DNA from: Candidatus Peregrinibacteria bacterium Gr01-1014_25
GTDB lineage: Bacteria; Patescibacteriota; Gracilibacteria; Peribacterales; Peribacteraceae
Reading direction: 5' to 3'
Assembly (NCBI GenBank): GCA_007376205.1
Contig: VMFU01000001.1
Location: 220,661-284,660 of the forward strand
Length of the DNA stretch: 64,000 bases
Part shown: in pieces, positions 43,386 to 52,499 of the stretch
Numbering within the stretch: the first letter of the stretch is position 1
How the letters are laid out: each line of letters begins with the position of its first letter
Notes under the pieces: model-generated
Seen by the model: only the letters and a program-made list of their open reading frames with translations
Told to the model about the DNA's origin: nothing
Database searches by the model: none
Translations under genes and position numbers: made by a program

Positions 43386-44705
43386 ATGATCGACTTAAGC
43401 GACCTGCGCGCGCGGCCCGACGCCTACAAGACGGCGGCGAAGCACAAGCACATCAACGTGGACATCGACGCGTTTCTTGCACTCGATGCCAAGCGCCGCG
43501 CGCTTGTGCCCGACGTCGAGACGATGCGCAAGCGGCAGAACGAGGCCAGCAAGACGATGCCAGGTCTCAAGGGCGCGGAGAAGGAGGCTCTTCTTCAGGA
43601 GATGAAGATACTGTCGTCGGCTCTCAAGGCAAAGGAGAGCGAGCTCGAAGCGATCGAGGGGGATTGGCAAGCGCAGCAATTCCTCCTGCCGCAGCTTCCG
43701 CATTCCTCCGTGCCCGTCGGCAAGGACGAAACGGAGAACGTCGAGGCGTCGCGATGGGGAAACCCGGACACGTGGCTCGGTGACAGCCCCCCGAAAGCAC
43801 CCAGGGACCATGTCGCCCTCGCCGAGGCGCTCGATATCCTCGACATCGCGCGCGGCGTGAACATCGCCGGTGCGCGTTCCTACGTGCTCAAGGGTGCGGG
43901 CGCGCTTCTGCATCAGGCGGTGCTGCGCTTCACGATCGACCACCTCGTCGCCAAGGGATGGACGCTCTTCCAGCCGCCGTACCTGGCGCGGTACGAGTGC
44001 TTCCAGGGGACGGGGTTTTTCCCGGGGCCCGACCAAGCCAACATCTACGCCGTCGGCGGACAGACCGGGCGCGGTGGCCCCATCGAGCCTGACGACCTGC
44101 ATCTCATCGGCACGTCGGAAGTGTCCGTCTGCAGCTACCACGCGGGGGAAACACTTCCGACCGACGCCCTCCCCACGCGCTACGCGGGCTACTCGCCATG
44201 CTTCCGCCGCGAGGCGGGAACGTACGGCAAGGACACACACGGCCTGTACCGCATCCACCAATTCGAGAAGGTGGAGCAAGTGGTCCTCTGCGAAGCGGAT
44301 GAAGGGAAGGCGATGGCGATGTTCGAGGAAATCCGCACGAATGCCGAAGAGGTCCTCCGCGCGCTCAAGCTCCCCTACCGCGTTCTGACGATCTGCACGG
44401 GCGACATGGGCAAGGGCAAGGTCTTCATGCAGGACATCGAGACGTGGATGCCCAGCCGCAAGAGCTACGGCGAGACGCACAGCTGCAGCTACCTGGGCGA
44501 CTTCCAGGCGCGCCGCCTCAACATCACCTATAAGGATGCCGACGGCAAGAAGCGCTTCGTCCATACCCTCAACAACACGTGCATCGCCAGCCCGCGGATC
44601 CTCATCCCCATTCTTGAGATGTACCAGAACGCCGACGGGTCCATCACCATCCCCGAGGTTCTGCGTCCGTACATGGGGGGGCGGGAGAGGATCGAGAAGA
44701 TATAG
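43386..44705 (+). CDS. serS: Seryl-tRNA synthetase
   Basis: MIDLSDLRARPDAYKTAAKHKH, GTSEVSVCSYHAGE, FRREAGTYGKDTHGLYRIHQFEKVEQVV. Confidence 0.97.
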   Translation: MIDLSDLRARPDAYKTAAKHKHINVDIDAFLALDAKRRALVPDVETMRKRQNEASKTMPGLKGAEKEALLQEMKILSSALKAKESELEAIEGDWQAQQFLLPQLPHSSVPVGKDETENVEASRWGNPDTWLGDSPPKAPRDHVALAEALDILDIARGVNIAGARSYVLKGAGALLHQAVLRFTIDHLVAKGWTLFQPPYLARYECFQGTGFFPGPDQANIYAVGGQTGRGGPIEPDDLHLIGTSEVSVCSYHAGETLPTDALPTRYAGYSPCFRREAGTYGKDTHGLYRIHQFEKVEQVVLCEADEGKAMAMFEEIRTNAEEVLRALKLPYRVLTICTGDMGKGKVFMQDIETWMPSRKSYGETHSCSYLGDFQARRLNITYKDADGKKRFVHTLNNTCIASPRILIPILEMYQNADGSITIPEVLRPYMGGRERIEKI

Positions 44706-44768
44706 AAGAGAAAGAGGCCCCCTCCTCTCGTTCTTCTATTTCCTCTGCTTCCTCTATATCCTTTCATC

Positions 44769-45182
44769 ATGATTCTCCTCGTCTGCGGAGCGTCGGACAT
44801 GGCCCGCAGGATGCTCGCCGAGAAATTCGTGCGGGAGCAGGAAGGGTGGAAGCACTTGCCGCTGGAGCGCGTGCACCAGCTCATGGAGCGCGAAGTGGAG
44901 AGCGATGACCCTACGCTGTTCCTGCGCGTTGCCTGCCACTGCGCGCGCGAGCTTGCCGAGGACGGTACGCATGTCATCTTAAGCCATCCGGAAGCGACCG
45001 AGCACGTCGCGCTTCTGCGGGAGGAGCTGGAGCCCGGATTCACAGCGTTCCACCTGGGTCCCATCGACGAAGAAGGCGCCGATCCTGACATCGAAGAAGC
45101 GTTCGATTACCTCATCGATTCCCGCCAGCATTCCGTGAACGACGCTTTCGAACTCATCGTCGGCGTGCTGGCGCAGCGTTGA
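44769..45182 (+). CDS. Hypothetical protein
   Basis: 137-aa ORF following serS. Confidence 0.6.
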   Translation: MILLVCGASDMARRMLAEKFVREQEGWKHLPLERVHQLMEREVESDDPTLFLRVACHCARELAEDGTHVILSHPEATEHVALLREELEPGFTAFHLGPIDEEGADPDIEEAFDYLIDSRQHSVNDAFELIVGVLAQR

Positions 45183-45196
45183 TTGCCACGATTCCT

Positions 45197-46297
45197 ATGC
45201 GCATTCTCTTCACACGCTTTCCCCTGGAGAGCCGCTACGGAGGCGCCGAAGTCCAGACGCTCACACTGATGCGCGGGCTGAAAGCACTCGGGCACGATGT
45301 GACATTCCTCGGGAGCTGTTCCGTGCTCCTAGAGCACACTGCCCGCTGTTCACTGCCCGCTGCCCGCCTCGACATCGGTTTCCCGCCGGTTACGAAGTGG
45401 CTCGCCGTCAGTTTCCTGTGGCGACAGTTCGCCATGCGTCGCCTTCTCATACAGGCGCTCATAGCCCACAGCCCACAGCCCACAGCGATCGTCATGCTCT
45501 CCCTCTCCGAAAAACTCCTCCTGACGCGGTGGGCCGCCTCGCGCGGCATCCGCGTGATCTGGGTTGAGCACGATCGCGTCGGACGCTGGTTCACGCATAA
45601 TCCCTGGCTGCCGCGCCTGCGCCGATTGGCAAAACTCGCGACGACGGTCGTCGTGTCTGAAATGAGCAGAGACATCTACCGCGAACTCGGCTGGCCAGAG
45701 GAGAACATTGTCGCGATTCCGAACGGCGTTGAAATGCAGGTATCCCTTCCCACTGTCCGAATCCCTATTCCCGATTCCCGTCTTCATATCGGCTGTCTCT
45801 CACGCCTGACGCATGATAAAGGCATTGACGTGCTGATCGACGCCATGGATCACCTGCCGGATATTCGGCTCACGATCGTCGGCACAGGGAGAGATGAGGC
45901 GGATTTCAAAGCGCGCGCCGCCCGCGGCGGCGCGCGCGATCGCATCGACTTTTTGCCTAGCGTCAGGGCTCCGCAGGATTTGTTCGACGCAATCGATATT
46001 CTCATCCTCCCCTCGCGCGAACACGATCCGTTCGGTCTGGTCGCGGCCGAGGCGATGTTTCGCGACATTCCGGTGATCGTCACCGATGCCTGCGGCATCG
46101 CGGGGTACTTGCAGAGCGGCACCGACGCCATCGTCGTGAAGGCAGGTGATCGCGGAGCCCTACAGGAAGCCATTTCTTTACTCTCCGACCGCGAACACAG
46201 GAATGCAATCGGCACTGCGGGACAGCATGCCGCGCAGGAGAAGTTTACCGCGGAGAGAATGAGCCGGCAGTACGAGGAACTGCTCCAGTCCCTGTAG
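45197..46297 (+). CDS. Glycosyltransferase family 4 (GT-B)
   Basis: RYGGAEVQTLTLMRGLKALGHDVTFL, IGCLSRLTHDKGIDVLIDAMDHLP, LPSREHDPFGLVAAEAMFRDIPVIVTDACGIAGYL. Confidence 0.93.
   Translation: MRILFTRFPLESRYGGAEVQTLTLMRGLKALGHDVTFLGSCSVLLEHTARCSLPAARLDIGFPPVTKWLAVSFLWRQFAMRRLLIQALIAHSPQPTAIVMLSLSEKLLLTRWAASRGIRVIWVEHDRVGRWFTHNPWLPRLRRLAKLATTVVVSEMSRDIYRELGWPEENIVAIPNGVEMQVSLPTVRIPIPDSRLHIGCLSRLTHDKGIDVLIDAMDHLPDIRLTIVGTGRDEADFKARAARGGARDRIDFLPSVRAPQDLFDAIDILILPSREHDPFGLVAAEAMFRDIPVIVTDACGIAGYLQSGTDAIVVKAGDRGALQEAISLLSDREHRNAIGTAGQHAAQEKFTAERMSRQYEELLQSL
45327..45370. repeat. Heptanucleotide tract inside GT4 gene
   Basis: gcacactgcccgctgttcactgcccgctgcccgcc. Confidence 0.7.
45459..45487. repeat. 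Heptanucleotide tract (AGCCCAC) inside GT4 gene
   Basis: catagcccacagcccacagcccacagc. Confidence 0.85.
45748..45783. repeat. Heptanucleotide tract (TCCCGAT type) inside GT4 gene
   Basis: cccactgtccgaatccctattcccgattcccgtc. Confidence 0.7.
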
Positions 46298-46343
46298 TAA
46301 CACATCGACGCCTTCTGCATTCCATATTCTTTAAGCCCCATCC

Positions 46344-46367
46344 CTACAATTATTGAAATAATTGTAG
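46344..46367. promoter_or_regulatory. Operator-like perfect dyad
   Basis: CTACAATTATT-GA-AATAATTGTAG, 11-bp arms, upstream of the amidase/SpoIID gene. Confidence 0.5.
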
Positions 46368-46429
46368 AAGTAGTGCTGGGTAGACGGTGCGAGGGGATGA
46401 AAAGGGATGCGCACGGAGTATGTTCTCTC

Positions 46430-49030
46430 ATGGGGATTCGTTATACTTCCCTTCTCGTGCGACGACGTTTCATCAGCATCGGATGCGTCGGCGCCGCTGT
46501 CGTCGTGCTATCGCTGTTGCCCATCGAGTCACAGTCTCCGCGCCAGCACAACGTCAGTCGGACGTCATCGCTGGGCGTATTGACGCAGGAGCATCTGTCG
46601 TGGGGCGCGCGCTACTCATTCGCAGAGCCGATTGATGCCGTCAGTTTCCGCATGCCACAGAATTTGCAAACGGCCGCCGTACGAGGATGGACAGGATCGG
46701 GTTGGACGGGCTGGGAGGCTTTGGCGGTGGAGACGGAGTTCGATCCGCTCCTCACGGAGTCCAACCTCGTGATGTTTCCCGCCGGCGTACGCATCGTGGA
46801 ATTGCAGTCGCCGTTGGCACTGGAGATGCATCCACTGACGGTTGCGCATGACCCGCCGCGGTACGCCGTTGCCGCGCGAACTCCGTCTGTGCGCCCGCGC
46901 ATTCTCTCGCGATCCGAGTGGGGTGCCGACGATACGTTCCTCGTCCGCGGTCCCGACACATCGCGTTCCGATGTGCCGTCGACGGGCGAGGACGTCGTGC
47001 AGCAGCGGGAAGCGAACGGAACGGCTGTGGAAACGCCGTCGCAACGCATCGTCGATTGTGAGCAGGCGCATCGCAACTACCCGCAGGAATTCAAACCCGC
47101 GAAGACGGTGCGCACGCTTCCATCGGGTGGAGCGCTGCGGTGGCCGCAGCAGTACTCCAAGGAAGTACGCATCCTTGCCGTGCATCACACAGCCATCGCC
47201 GTGCACGGCGACAGCCGTCCCGCCGCGGAGCGCGTCCGCGCACTGTACGCGTACCACGCCAACAATCGCGGCTGGGGCGATATCGGCTACCACTTCGTCG
47301 TCGACGAAGACGGGCAGATCTACGAGGGGCGCGCCGGCGGAAAGGGCGTCGTCGGCGGGCATGCCTACTGTAACAACGTCGGTTCCATCGGCATCGCGCT
47401 CCTGGGGAACTTCGAACTGGAGCAGCCGACGCAGAAGCAGGTCGCCGCGTTGCAGTGGCTTCTCCACTCTCTTGCGATGACGTACGACATCGACCTCGCC
47501 TCTTCCGTGCAGTTCCATGGCAAGGCGATGCCTCCGATCGTCGGGCACGGCGACCTGGTGTCGACGACGTGCCCGGGGTTCTACATGCGCGAGGTGATGA
47601 CGCAGGTGCGTCGCAACGTCCGCGTTGGCGACATCGACGTGAGAGTGTCCTTCCCGAAGCTGCCGAAAGCGTCACTGAAGAAGCGTGCGCCGTCACGCGG
47701 TACGGCCCGGCCCGCGCAGCGGCCGCCGGGAGTCGAAGGCGTCTCGCCGATGGGCACGACGTTTCTGCAGGGGCATCCCGGATCGCAGACGCTCATTGCG
47801 TTGCGTTACCAGGCGGGCGACCATGCGACGAAATCTCATGAAGAGGTTGCAAAGGTCGACAGGACGGACGGCTCTACCGGCGTGTGGCAGGACATCGGCG
47901 GCACGTTCGAACGCGTACGCGACGCACTCGTCACGTCCGCGCCTGTTCCGTCCCGCGGGACGGTGCTGCTGCGGGTGAAAGTGCAATTCCCCGATGTCGC
48001 AGGCAGGAGCACGCTCACCATCGGCTCCGTGACGTATGTGCTCGAAACCAGCGGCCGTCCGCTGCGCGCGCCGTCCGCGAGGCCGGCGAGCGCGACGGGT
48101 TCATCGCCGATTCAAGAGCGTCCCGCGCTGTCCACCGCCCGCACACGCCCAGCCAAGCACCCGCGCAGCGGCGGATCCGCGACGCAAGCAAAGAGCGCGG
48201 CAGACGGTCCCGACGTACGCATCCGTTTGAGCGTAGCGGGCGACGACGCGCGGCTCACGGCGCCCGCAGGCACCCGCATCGGCCGTGAGCGTCTGTCCGC
48301 AGTGCAGCTGGAACTGCACCGCAATGGAACGGTCTGCACGGCGTCGCAGGGGGGACGCACGCTTGCGAGAGGCATCGTGCGGATCGAGCCTCCCGCGGGG
48401 GGCATCGTCAGCATCGACAGCGGGGAGAAGGAAGCGCGGCGATTCCGCGGGACAATCGAATGCCGCGTGATCGACAGAGCGATGGTGCTCATCAACGAAC
48501 TGCCGCTTGAGCAGTATCTCTACGGGCTCGCCGAAGAACCCGACAGCGAGCCGTATGAAAAACAGCGGGCATTCGCGATTGCGGCGCGCAGTTACGTGAT
48601 GCACTACCTCAATCCCGATATGCGGAAGTTTCCCGGGAAGCCCTACGACGGCAGCGACGATCCCGCCGTGTTCCAGGCGTACGGCGGCGTCCTGCTGGAA
48701 GAGCGTAATCCGCAGTGGATGCGCGCGGTAAAGAGCACGCGACTGACCGTTCTCACCGTCGGCGGCGACATCCTCCGCGCGGCGTACTTCTCCGCGAGCG
48801 ACGGCAAGACCCGCTCGCCGGCGGAGGTGGGATGGCCGAATTTTCCTCATGCGGAAGTATTCACGAAGAAAGCCGATCCCTGGTGTAGCGGGCAGGGGCG
48901 CCGCGGTCACGGCGTCGGCATGAGCGGGTGCGGCGCGGAAGGCCAGGCGAACGAAGGCAAAACTGCGGAAGAGATTCTCGCCTACTATTACAGCGGCGCC
49001 ATGCTCAAGCGCCTGGACGAGGTTCGCTGA
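46430..49030 (+). CDS. PGRP-type N-acetylmuramoyl-L-alanine amidase fused to SpoIID-like domain
   Basis: AVHHTAIA...GWGDIGYHFVVDEDGQIYEGRAGGKGVVGGHAYCNNVGSIGIALLGNF...VGHGDLVSTTCPG; SpoIID: INELPLEQYLYGLAEEPDSEPYEKQRAFAIAARSYVMHYL...GHGVGMSGCGAEGQANEGKTAEEILAYYYSGA. Confidence 0.92.
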   Translation: MGIRYTSLLVRRRFISIGCVGAAVVVLSLLPIESQSPRQHNVSRTSSLGVLTQEHLSWGARYSFAEPIDAVSFRMPQNLQTAAVRGWTGSGWTGWEALAVETEFDPLLTESNLVMFPAGVRIVELQSPLALEMHPLTVAHDPPRYAVAARTPSVRPRILSRSEWGADDTFLVRGPDTSRSDVPSTGEDVVQQREANGTAVETPSQRIVDCEQAHRNYPQEFKPAKTVRTLPSGGALRWPQQYSKEVRILAVHHTAIAVHGDSRPAAERVRALYAYHANNRGWGDIGYHFVVDEDGQIYEGRAGGKGVVGGHAYCNNVGSIGIALLGNFELEQPTQKQVAALQWLLHSLAMTYDIDLASSVQFHGKAMPPIVGHGDLVSTTCPGFYMREVMTQVRRNVRVGDIDVRVSFPKLPKASLKKRAPSRGTARPAQRPPGVEGVSPMGTTFLQGHPGSQTLIALRYQAGDHATKSHEEVAKVDRTDGSTGVWQDIGGTFERVRDALVTSAPVPSRGTVLLRVKVQFPDVAGRSTLTIGSVTYVLETSGRPLRAPSARPASATGSSPIQERPALSTARTRPAKHPRSGGSATQAKSAADGPDVRIRLSVAGDDARLTAPAGTRIGRERLSAVQLELHRNGTVCTASQGGRTLARGIVRIEPPAGGIVSIDSGEKEARRFRGTIECRVIDRAMVLINELPLEQYLYGLAEEPDSEPYEKQRAFAIAARSYVMHYLNPDMRKFPGKPYDGSDDPAVFQAYGGVLLEERNPQWMRAVKSTRLTVLTVGGDILRAAYFSASDGKTRSPAEVGWPNFPHAEVFTKKADPWCSGQGRRGHGVGMSGCGAEGQANEGKTAEEILAYYYSGAMLKRLDEVR

Positions 49031-49058
49031 ACGGAAGGAGCGTGGTAGTGTCAGGGGT

Positions 49059-50465
49059 ATGGGTTACCTCGAGAGCGCTTTCCTCGGTGCGCTGCAGGGC
49101 GTCACGGAATTTCTGCCGATCTCCAGCGACGGGCATCTCGTCGTGGCCGAGGCGCTCGCGGGTGTCAGCTTGCAGGGGCGCGATGCGTTGGGATTCGACA
49201 TCCTCCTGCACGCGGGGAGTTTGCTCGCGCTTCTCCTATGCACGGGAAAACAGTGGATCGCGCTCCTGCGTGATGCCATTGCCGATGCCGACGACGCGCG
49301 GCGGATGCTTCTGCTCATCGTCGTCGCGACGGTCCCCGGCGCGATTGCCGGCCTGTTCTTTGCCGACGCCGTTGCGCAGATGCGGTTCCTGCCCGCCGCC
49401 GCCGCGGGGTTTGCGGCGACGGGATTCGCGCTCCTCATCGGCGAGCTCGCCGGCGGGAACCGTGCTCCCGCGCAGCGACTCCAGTGGGAACTGCGGTGGT
49501 GGATGGTGTTTGCCATCGGTCTTGCGCAAGCCCTCGCGCTTCTGCCGGGCGTGTCGCGCTCCGGATCGACGATCGCCGTGGGGATGATCCTGGGTCTCTC
49601 GCGGCGCGACGCGTTCAGCTTCTCCTTCCTCATGGCAGCCCCCATCCTCGCGGGCGCCATTGGCAAGAACATCCTGGACGTCGCCGGCGGCGTGGTGACG
49701 CTGCCCCCCGCTTCGGTGAGCGTGGCGGGATTCGTGGCGGCGACGATCGTCAGCGCCGGCGCGTACCTGCTGCTGCGCACGTGGGTCACGCGCTTGAGCC
49801 TCTCGTGGTTTGCGTTGTACCTCTTCCCCCTCGCGCTGGTTCTCCTGTGGATCGAAATCGGGATGCCGCACACGTTCGAAGCCGCCGAAGCGCGCGTACT
49901 CCTGGAGCGCTACGGCGCGATGGCCGTCTTCCTCTTCGCCATGCTGGAATCCACGCCGCCGTTCAGCGTGATCTCGCCGGGCGTGGTCGTGATGCTGCTC
50001 GCGGGAGCGGTGGCGGGCGATCTTCGTCTGCTCATGATGTTCGCCGCAGCGGGGGCGGCCGGCGTCCTCCTTCCGAGCGTGACATTCTACTTCCTCGGCG
50101 TGCAGTACGGCCGTTCCATCGCGCACCGTTTCCATCTGACCGACTCCGCCCTCTCGCGCGCCGAATCGCTGTCGGTACGTTACGGCGGAGCGGGGGTCAT
50201 TATCGGGCAATTCATCGGCCTTGCCCGCCCGGCGGTGGCGTTCATCGCCGGCACCGTGCGCCTGCGCAGGCGGGTCTTCCTCCCGTGCGCCGCGCTCGGA
50301 GCCATCTTGCTGCCCAGCGCCTATCTGGGCCTCGGCTATCTCTTCCGATCCAACCTGGATGTCGTGATCCCCGTCGTGACGCTCGGCGGAACGGCGCTCG
50401 TCATTCTCACGTTCCTCTTCGGCGGAGCATGGGGCGTCGGCAAAGCAATCGCGCGCCGCCGTTGA
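49059..50465 (+). CDS. Undecaprenyl-diphosphatase (BacA/UppP) fused to DedA/VTT domain
   Basis: BacA motifs LQGVTEFLPISSDGHL and LLPGVSRSGSTIAVGMILGLSRRDAFSFSFLMAAP; C-terminal DedA-like FLFAMLESTPPFSVISPGVVVMLLAGAVAG...GQFIGLARPAVAFIAGTVRLRRRVFL. Confidence 0.88.
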   Translation: MGYLESAFLGALQGVTEFLPISSDGHLVVAEALAGVSLQGRDALGFDILLHAGSLLALLLCTGKQWIALLRDAIADADDARRMLLLIVVATVPGAIAGLFFADAVAQMRFLPAAAAGFAATGFALLIGELAGGNRAPAQRLQWELRWWMVFAIGLAQALALLPGVSRSGSTIAVGMILGLSRRDAFSFSFLMAAPILAGAIGKNILDVAGGVVTLPPASVSVAGFVAATIVSAGAYLLLRTWVTRLSLSWFALYLFPLALVLLWIEIGMPHTFEAAEARVLLERYGAMAVFLFAMLESTPPFSVISPGVVVMLLAGAVAGDLRLLMMFAAAGAAGVLLPSVTFYFLGVQYGRSIAHRFHLTDSALSRAESLSVRYGGAGVIIGQFIGLARPAVAFIAGTVRLRRRVFLPCAALGAILLPSAYLGLGYLFRSNLDVVIPVVTLGGTALVILTFLFGGAWGVGKAIARRR

Positions 50466-50540
50466 CGTCATTTTCACCACTCTTGCATGGAAATATTCCG
50501 TAAGTAGAATGCTGGCCTCCACACGTTCTCACCCACGCCC

Positions 50541-50768
50541 ATGACAACGACGGTCGTCCTCCGTAATTCCATCCGGCGTCTGCGCTTCGAGCACAACATG
50601 ACTCAAGAAGAACTTGCGCTGCGCACGGGCGTGAGCCGTCAGACGATCATGAGCATCGAGCGCGGAGAGACGAATCCGTCCGTTCTTCTGGCCCTGAAAA
50701 TCGCATCGGCATTCAGCGTGCCGGTGACGGATGTGTTTGCAATGGAGGGCAAACTGGCGCCGGTGTAG
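50541..50768 (+). CDS. XRE-family HTH transcriptional regulator
   Basis: IRRLRFEHNMTQEELALRTGVSRQTIMSIERGETNPSVLLALKIASAFSVPVTDVF. Confidence 0.92.
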   Translation: MTTTVVLRNSIRRLRFEHNMTQEELALRTGVSRQTIMSIERGETNPSVLLALKIASAFSVPVTDVFAMEGKLAPV

Positions 50769-52443
50769 CCACGGGGACGGAGAGTGAAACGGCCGACCGC
50801 AGATCGTCCACGATCCACTGCGCGCGTTCTTTGCCGTTCCACTGGTTGATGCCGAGTCGTGCGATGACATCCACGGCGTGCGTAAGATGCGGTAGCGTGC
50901 GGCCCAGGCCGAAGCCGATCGCGCCGATGCCTGCGAGACCGGCTTGCAGGTGACGTCCATCGCCGCCGACGAGGCGCGCATGCTCCAGCGTGACTTTGCA
51001 TAGGAGGAAGCGCGGTTCCGGATTGCCTTCGCCAAACGGTTCCAGGGTGGAGAGCGTGCGGGCAAGCGCCGCATTGGCAAGGCGGGGATCGATCGCAACG
51101 TCCGCGCAGCACGCGGGCGAGCGCCGGTCGATCGGAAGCAGCGCGTCGACGTCCGCGTGCACGGCATCGGCAACATCAGCGAAATGCTCGGCGTGGAACG
51201 TGCAGCCGGCGGCGCGCGCATGGCCGCCGACGGAGGAGAATCCCCCGCCGCCTCCTTGAAGAAGGCGTTCGTGGCAACGCCGCAGCACGGCGATGATGTC
51301 GCATCCCGGAGGGCTGCGCAGCGACGCGGTGCAAAGGCCGCCGTGGATCGTGCCGACGAGCGCGGGCTTTCCCGTGCGTTCTGTGATTTTGCCGGCGAGC
51401 AGGCCGAGCAACCCATGGGGATACCGCGCGTCGGCAATGCACACACAAGCCTGGTCGTGAGCGCCGGCAATCGCCGCGTCACAATCCTGCAGGAGTGCCT
51501 CGGTCTGTTCCTGGCGCGCCGCGTTGAGGTGTTCCAGCGTGTCCAGCGCGGCGGCGTCGCCAAGGAGCGCGCGTAGGGCGATGTGCGGATCGTCCATGCG
51601 GCCCGCCGCGTTGATCCGCGGCGCGATGCGGTAGGCGATGTCCTGTGCGGTGAGTGGACCATTCCCGCCCAACGTGCGCTGCACGAGCAGCGCGAGGGGC
51701 GCATCGGCGTCGATCCGATGGATGTCCGCCAGAGCCGAACGTACGAGCGCGCGGTTACCACCGAGGAGCGGTACGACATCGGCAACGGTGCCAAGCGCGG
51801 CGAGCAGACGATCCTCCGCTTCACCAATCCATGTGTCACCTTCAACGCGGCGCACGAATGCGTAGACAATGCCGGCGGCGCTGGGATGGGGTTCGGACAA
51901 ACCCGCGAGCGCCGGGTGCACGATGGCCGTGGCGTTGGGAAGCTGTGTCGGCAGCGCATGATGGTCGAGGATGATCACGTCCATGCCGCCCGCCCGCGTC
52001 GCTTCAATGGCAGCAAGCGCCGTGACGCCGGTATCGGCCGCGATGAGCAGTCCGACGCCGGCATCGATGCAGGCCGCCACGTGCGATGGATGCAGGCCGT
52101 AGCCGTCGCGAACGCGATGCGGCAGCAGGACCGTCGGTTCGCAGCCGTGGCGCCGGCAGCACCGCACGAGCTGCGCAGCGGAGGTGATGCCGTCGCAATC
52201 GTAATCACCGACGATGCCGATGCGTTCGCCCGCGTCCAGCGCCGCACGCATCCGGGTCGCAGCCGTCTCGATGGCCTCGCCCCATGCATCGTCAGCCCGC
52301 GTCTCCTGCGTCGGGTCGATGCCGCGCAGGCTCAAAAGCGCCTGGAGCACGGCATCATGCGATGAGAGCATCGGCGCGCCTTCATCGATGGTCACTCCCG
52401 ATCGCCACACCCAACGTTTGCCGGTGAGGGAATGCCGGGACAT
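50713..52443 (-). CDS. recJ: Single-stranded-DNA-specific exonuclease RecJ
   Basis: IGIVGDYDCDGITSAAQLVR, IILDHHALPTQLPNATAIVHPAL, GGNGPLTAQDIAYRIAPRINAAGRMDDPHIAL. Confidence 0.95.
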   Translation of the reverse strand: MSRHSLTGKRWVWRSGVTIDEGAPMLSSHDAVLQALLSLRGIDPTQETRADDAWGEAIETAATRMRAALDAGERIGIVGDYDCDGITSAAQLVRCCRRHGCEPTVLLPHRVRDGYGLHPSHVAACIDAGVGLLIAADTGVTALAAIEATRAGGMDVIILDHHALPTQLPNATAIVHPALAGLSEPHPSAAGIVYAFVRRVEGDTWIGEAEDRLLAALGTVADVVPLLGGNRALVRSALADIHRIDADAPLALLVQRTLGGNGPLTAQDIAYRIAPRINAAGRMDDPHIALRALLGDAAALDTLEHLNAARQEQTEALLQDCDAAIAGAHDQACVCIADARYPHGLLGLLAGKITERTGKPALVGTIHGGLCTASLRSPPGCDIIAVLRRCHERLLQGGGGGFSSVGGHARAAGCTFHAEHFADVADAVHADVDALLPIDRRSPACCADVAIDPRLANAALARTLSTLEPFGEGNPEPRFLLCKVTLEHARLVGGDGRHLQAGLAGIGAIGFGLGRTLPHLTHAVDVIARLGINQWNGKERAQWIVDDLRSAVSLSVPVATPAPVCPPLQTHPSPAR

Positions 52444-52499
52444 GCGGACACAGTGATGACCCCCGCCCGCATGCGCAAGGGCGGTGGACGATCATCTCC

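Noticed and set aside
49236-50522. 428-aa ORF antisense to the UppP-DedA gene
   Set aside because: Highly charged Arg/Glu/His shadow translation of TM-coding sequence.
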